Source: Orthonyx spaldingii (lineage: Eukaryota; Chordata; Aves; Passeriformes; Orthonychidae). Taken from it: 64,000 bases of DNA. Below the pieces are notes generated by a model. The model was not told where the DNA came from, searched no databases, and was given only the letters and a program-made list of their open reading frames with translations. This document shows positions 62,603 to 64,000 of the stretch, one piece after another; positions within the stretch are counted from its first letter, which is position 1; every line of letters begins with the position of its first letter. Both the position numbers and the translations under genes were made by a program. Where the stretch lies: contig VZTJ01003848.1 in the NCBI GenBank assembly GCA_013397795.1, positions 1,893,255-1,957,254 on the forward strand. Direction: 5' to 3'.

Positions 62603-64000
62603 GGATGCTTGAATCTATCTCACAAAAACGCATCTTTTTGCCAACTGATTGAAAATTTTGAAAATGTTACTGAAAACAAGACAAAAGCATGAGAGTGTAG
62701 ATGCCTCCCTTGTGTATTTTCATAGCGTGTACATTTGAATTCCTTTAGAATGTTAACAATTCCAGGTTTCCTATAGTGCAATACTTTTGGGGGGTATAAT
62801 TATTGCAACCATGTAATGGGTTTTTATACTTTTAAATTACCCAAATATACTCTCTCTCTGAATGAGCACCATAATTCTAGAATGTCTCTGTTTTGGAACA
62901 GAGAAATATTTGTGTCAAGGCAGCAAAATCCTAAGAGCTTTCTCTCGAAAATGAGCATCAAAAATTGTCTGATGCTTATGCCATACTTCAGTTGCCTAAT
63001 ACACAGGTATCTGCAGGTCTTTCTCATGTGATAAGGGTGCTGATATGCCTATCTGCTTTTGAGAAAGATGAAACTGGGTCTGTAGAGAACGGCAGCTGGA
63101 GGCCAAGCAGGAGGTAACTAAAACCTCCTGAACAGCACTCGAGAACTTCTATCCAAGCAAACAACTCCCCTTTGTGTGGGTCTGAGTTCCAGATTAGGAC
63201 ACTTAAATATAGATGCTGGAATATGACTGTCCAGTCTCTGTGTCCAACCAATTCAGAGCTAAACTGAACTCGAATTCCCTCAACGCTCAAGAGTAGCCAA
63301 GTCCTACAGGTGAGATGGGCACATATAGCACAGAGTCTGTGGGAGACTTGTGGCTTCTGGCAAGTGAAATGCCTTCCTTTGTCTCAAGTGATGGGTAATT
63401 TCTATTGTCAGGAAAGTGATTTGATCCATTAGTTATTCCAGTCAGTGGTGCCTCTGGAGTGATTTTGTTCCCTCTAATAAAGCACATGTTGGTGTGAACA
63501 CCTGTGGGACTCCACCAGCCAGACTCCCCACATCACCAAGGACCACAGCAAGAGCTCAGACAGCACGCACACAAAACTAAATCAAACCCTTCAGATACCC
63601 AAATGTAGGTGTCTTAATGTTCATTGAATCCCACACTTCACGTAATTTCCCCCAGTGAGACTATGTTTGTCATCTTCCCAAAGCTTTTGTCACAGCTGTC
63701 CTTAAATGTAGCTCAAAATGAGCATCCTAGTGTTCCTTGTAGGAATTGTAATTATGTTCATAAGACAAGTTAAAGAATTACTTGTCATTTCAGCTTGCTC
63801 CAGAACCCTTTTAAGCCCATGAGAGTCCTGTGAACTTCAGTTCAAGAATTAAGAACTATAAGGTCACTTCTTTTTAGAGGCCTGTGGATGGGTATTAGAA
63901 GACATAATTAGCTGCAATCAAATCATAAAGAGTATGGGAGGGAGCAAGAATCCTGCCTAAAAACTTGTGTGAGCTCTTACTCCTTCATAAGGACATCTTT
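62603..64000. other. unique non-coding DNA
   Basis: No recognised gene or repeat. Open minus frames 63024-63290 and 63287-63487 abut but show no protein signature. Confidence 0.45.

Overview
This window looks like non-coding DNA from a bird nuclear genome, either intergenic or inside a long intron. The main evidence is a set of CR1 LINE copies with the bird-type 3' end (a 'tggact..atgatct' motif, then 'ccttccaac', then ATTCTGTG-like octamers). There are also avian-type endogenous-retrovirus LTRs and AT-rich, CpG-poor DNA between them. No Alu, B1 or L1-type sequence was noticed. A passerine is plausible from the LTR and CR1 types, but the species cannot be fixed by eye. I recognise no host protein-coding gene, tRNA, rRNA or CRISPR array, and nearly all open frames look like chance or lie inside repeats.

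Layout: 1-1134 is an internally deleted CR1 that still has its 5' region. 1135-8100 is mostly unique DNA, with a diverged direct duplication (2313-2445 and 3251-3388). 8110-8700 is a possible old LTR. 9102-9164 is a strong pre-miRNA-like hairpin. 9165-28294 is mostly unique, with a conserved-looking AT-rich block near 17.8 kb, a G-rich block near 21.2 kb and another conserved-looking block near 27.7 kb. A 63-base run of N (28295-28357) follows a poly-A run.

From 29.3 to 33.95 kb there is a cluster of mobile elements: a CR1 joining an ORF1 piece to a 3' tail, a 3' LTR fragment, a CR1 joining an endonuclease piece to a 3' tail, and a CR1 tail on the minus strand. A solo LTR with 5-bp target duplications lies at 38011-38581. 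A hexanucleotide satellite ends at 47866. Two minus-strand CR1 tails and one weak plus-strand piece lie at 48.8-49.65 kb. A longer, 5'-truncated CR1 carrying reverse-transcriptase remnants lies at 57.9-59.14 kb. A final CR1 tail is near 62.55 kb.

No genes can be shown to work together here. The most interesting items are three CR1 copies that keep ORF1 or endonuclease sequence joined directly to the 3' tail, which differs from the usual simple 5' truncation; the hairpin at 9102-9164; and two minus-strand stretches (30145-30273 and 47074-47228) with an open frame between plausible splice sites. I see no convincing new biological system.
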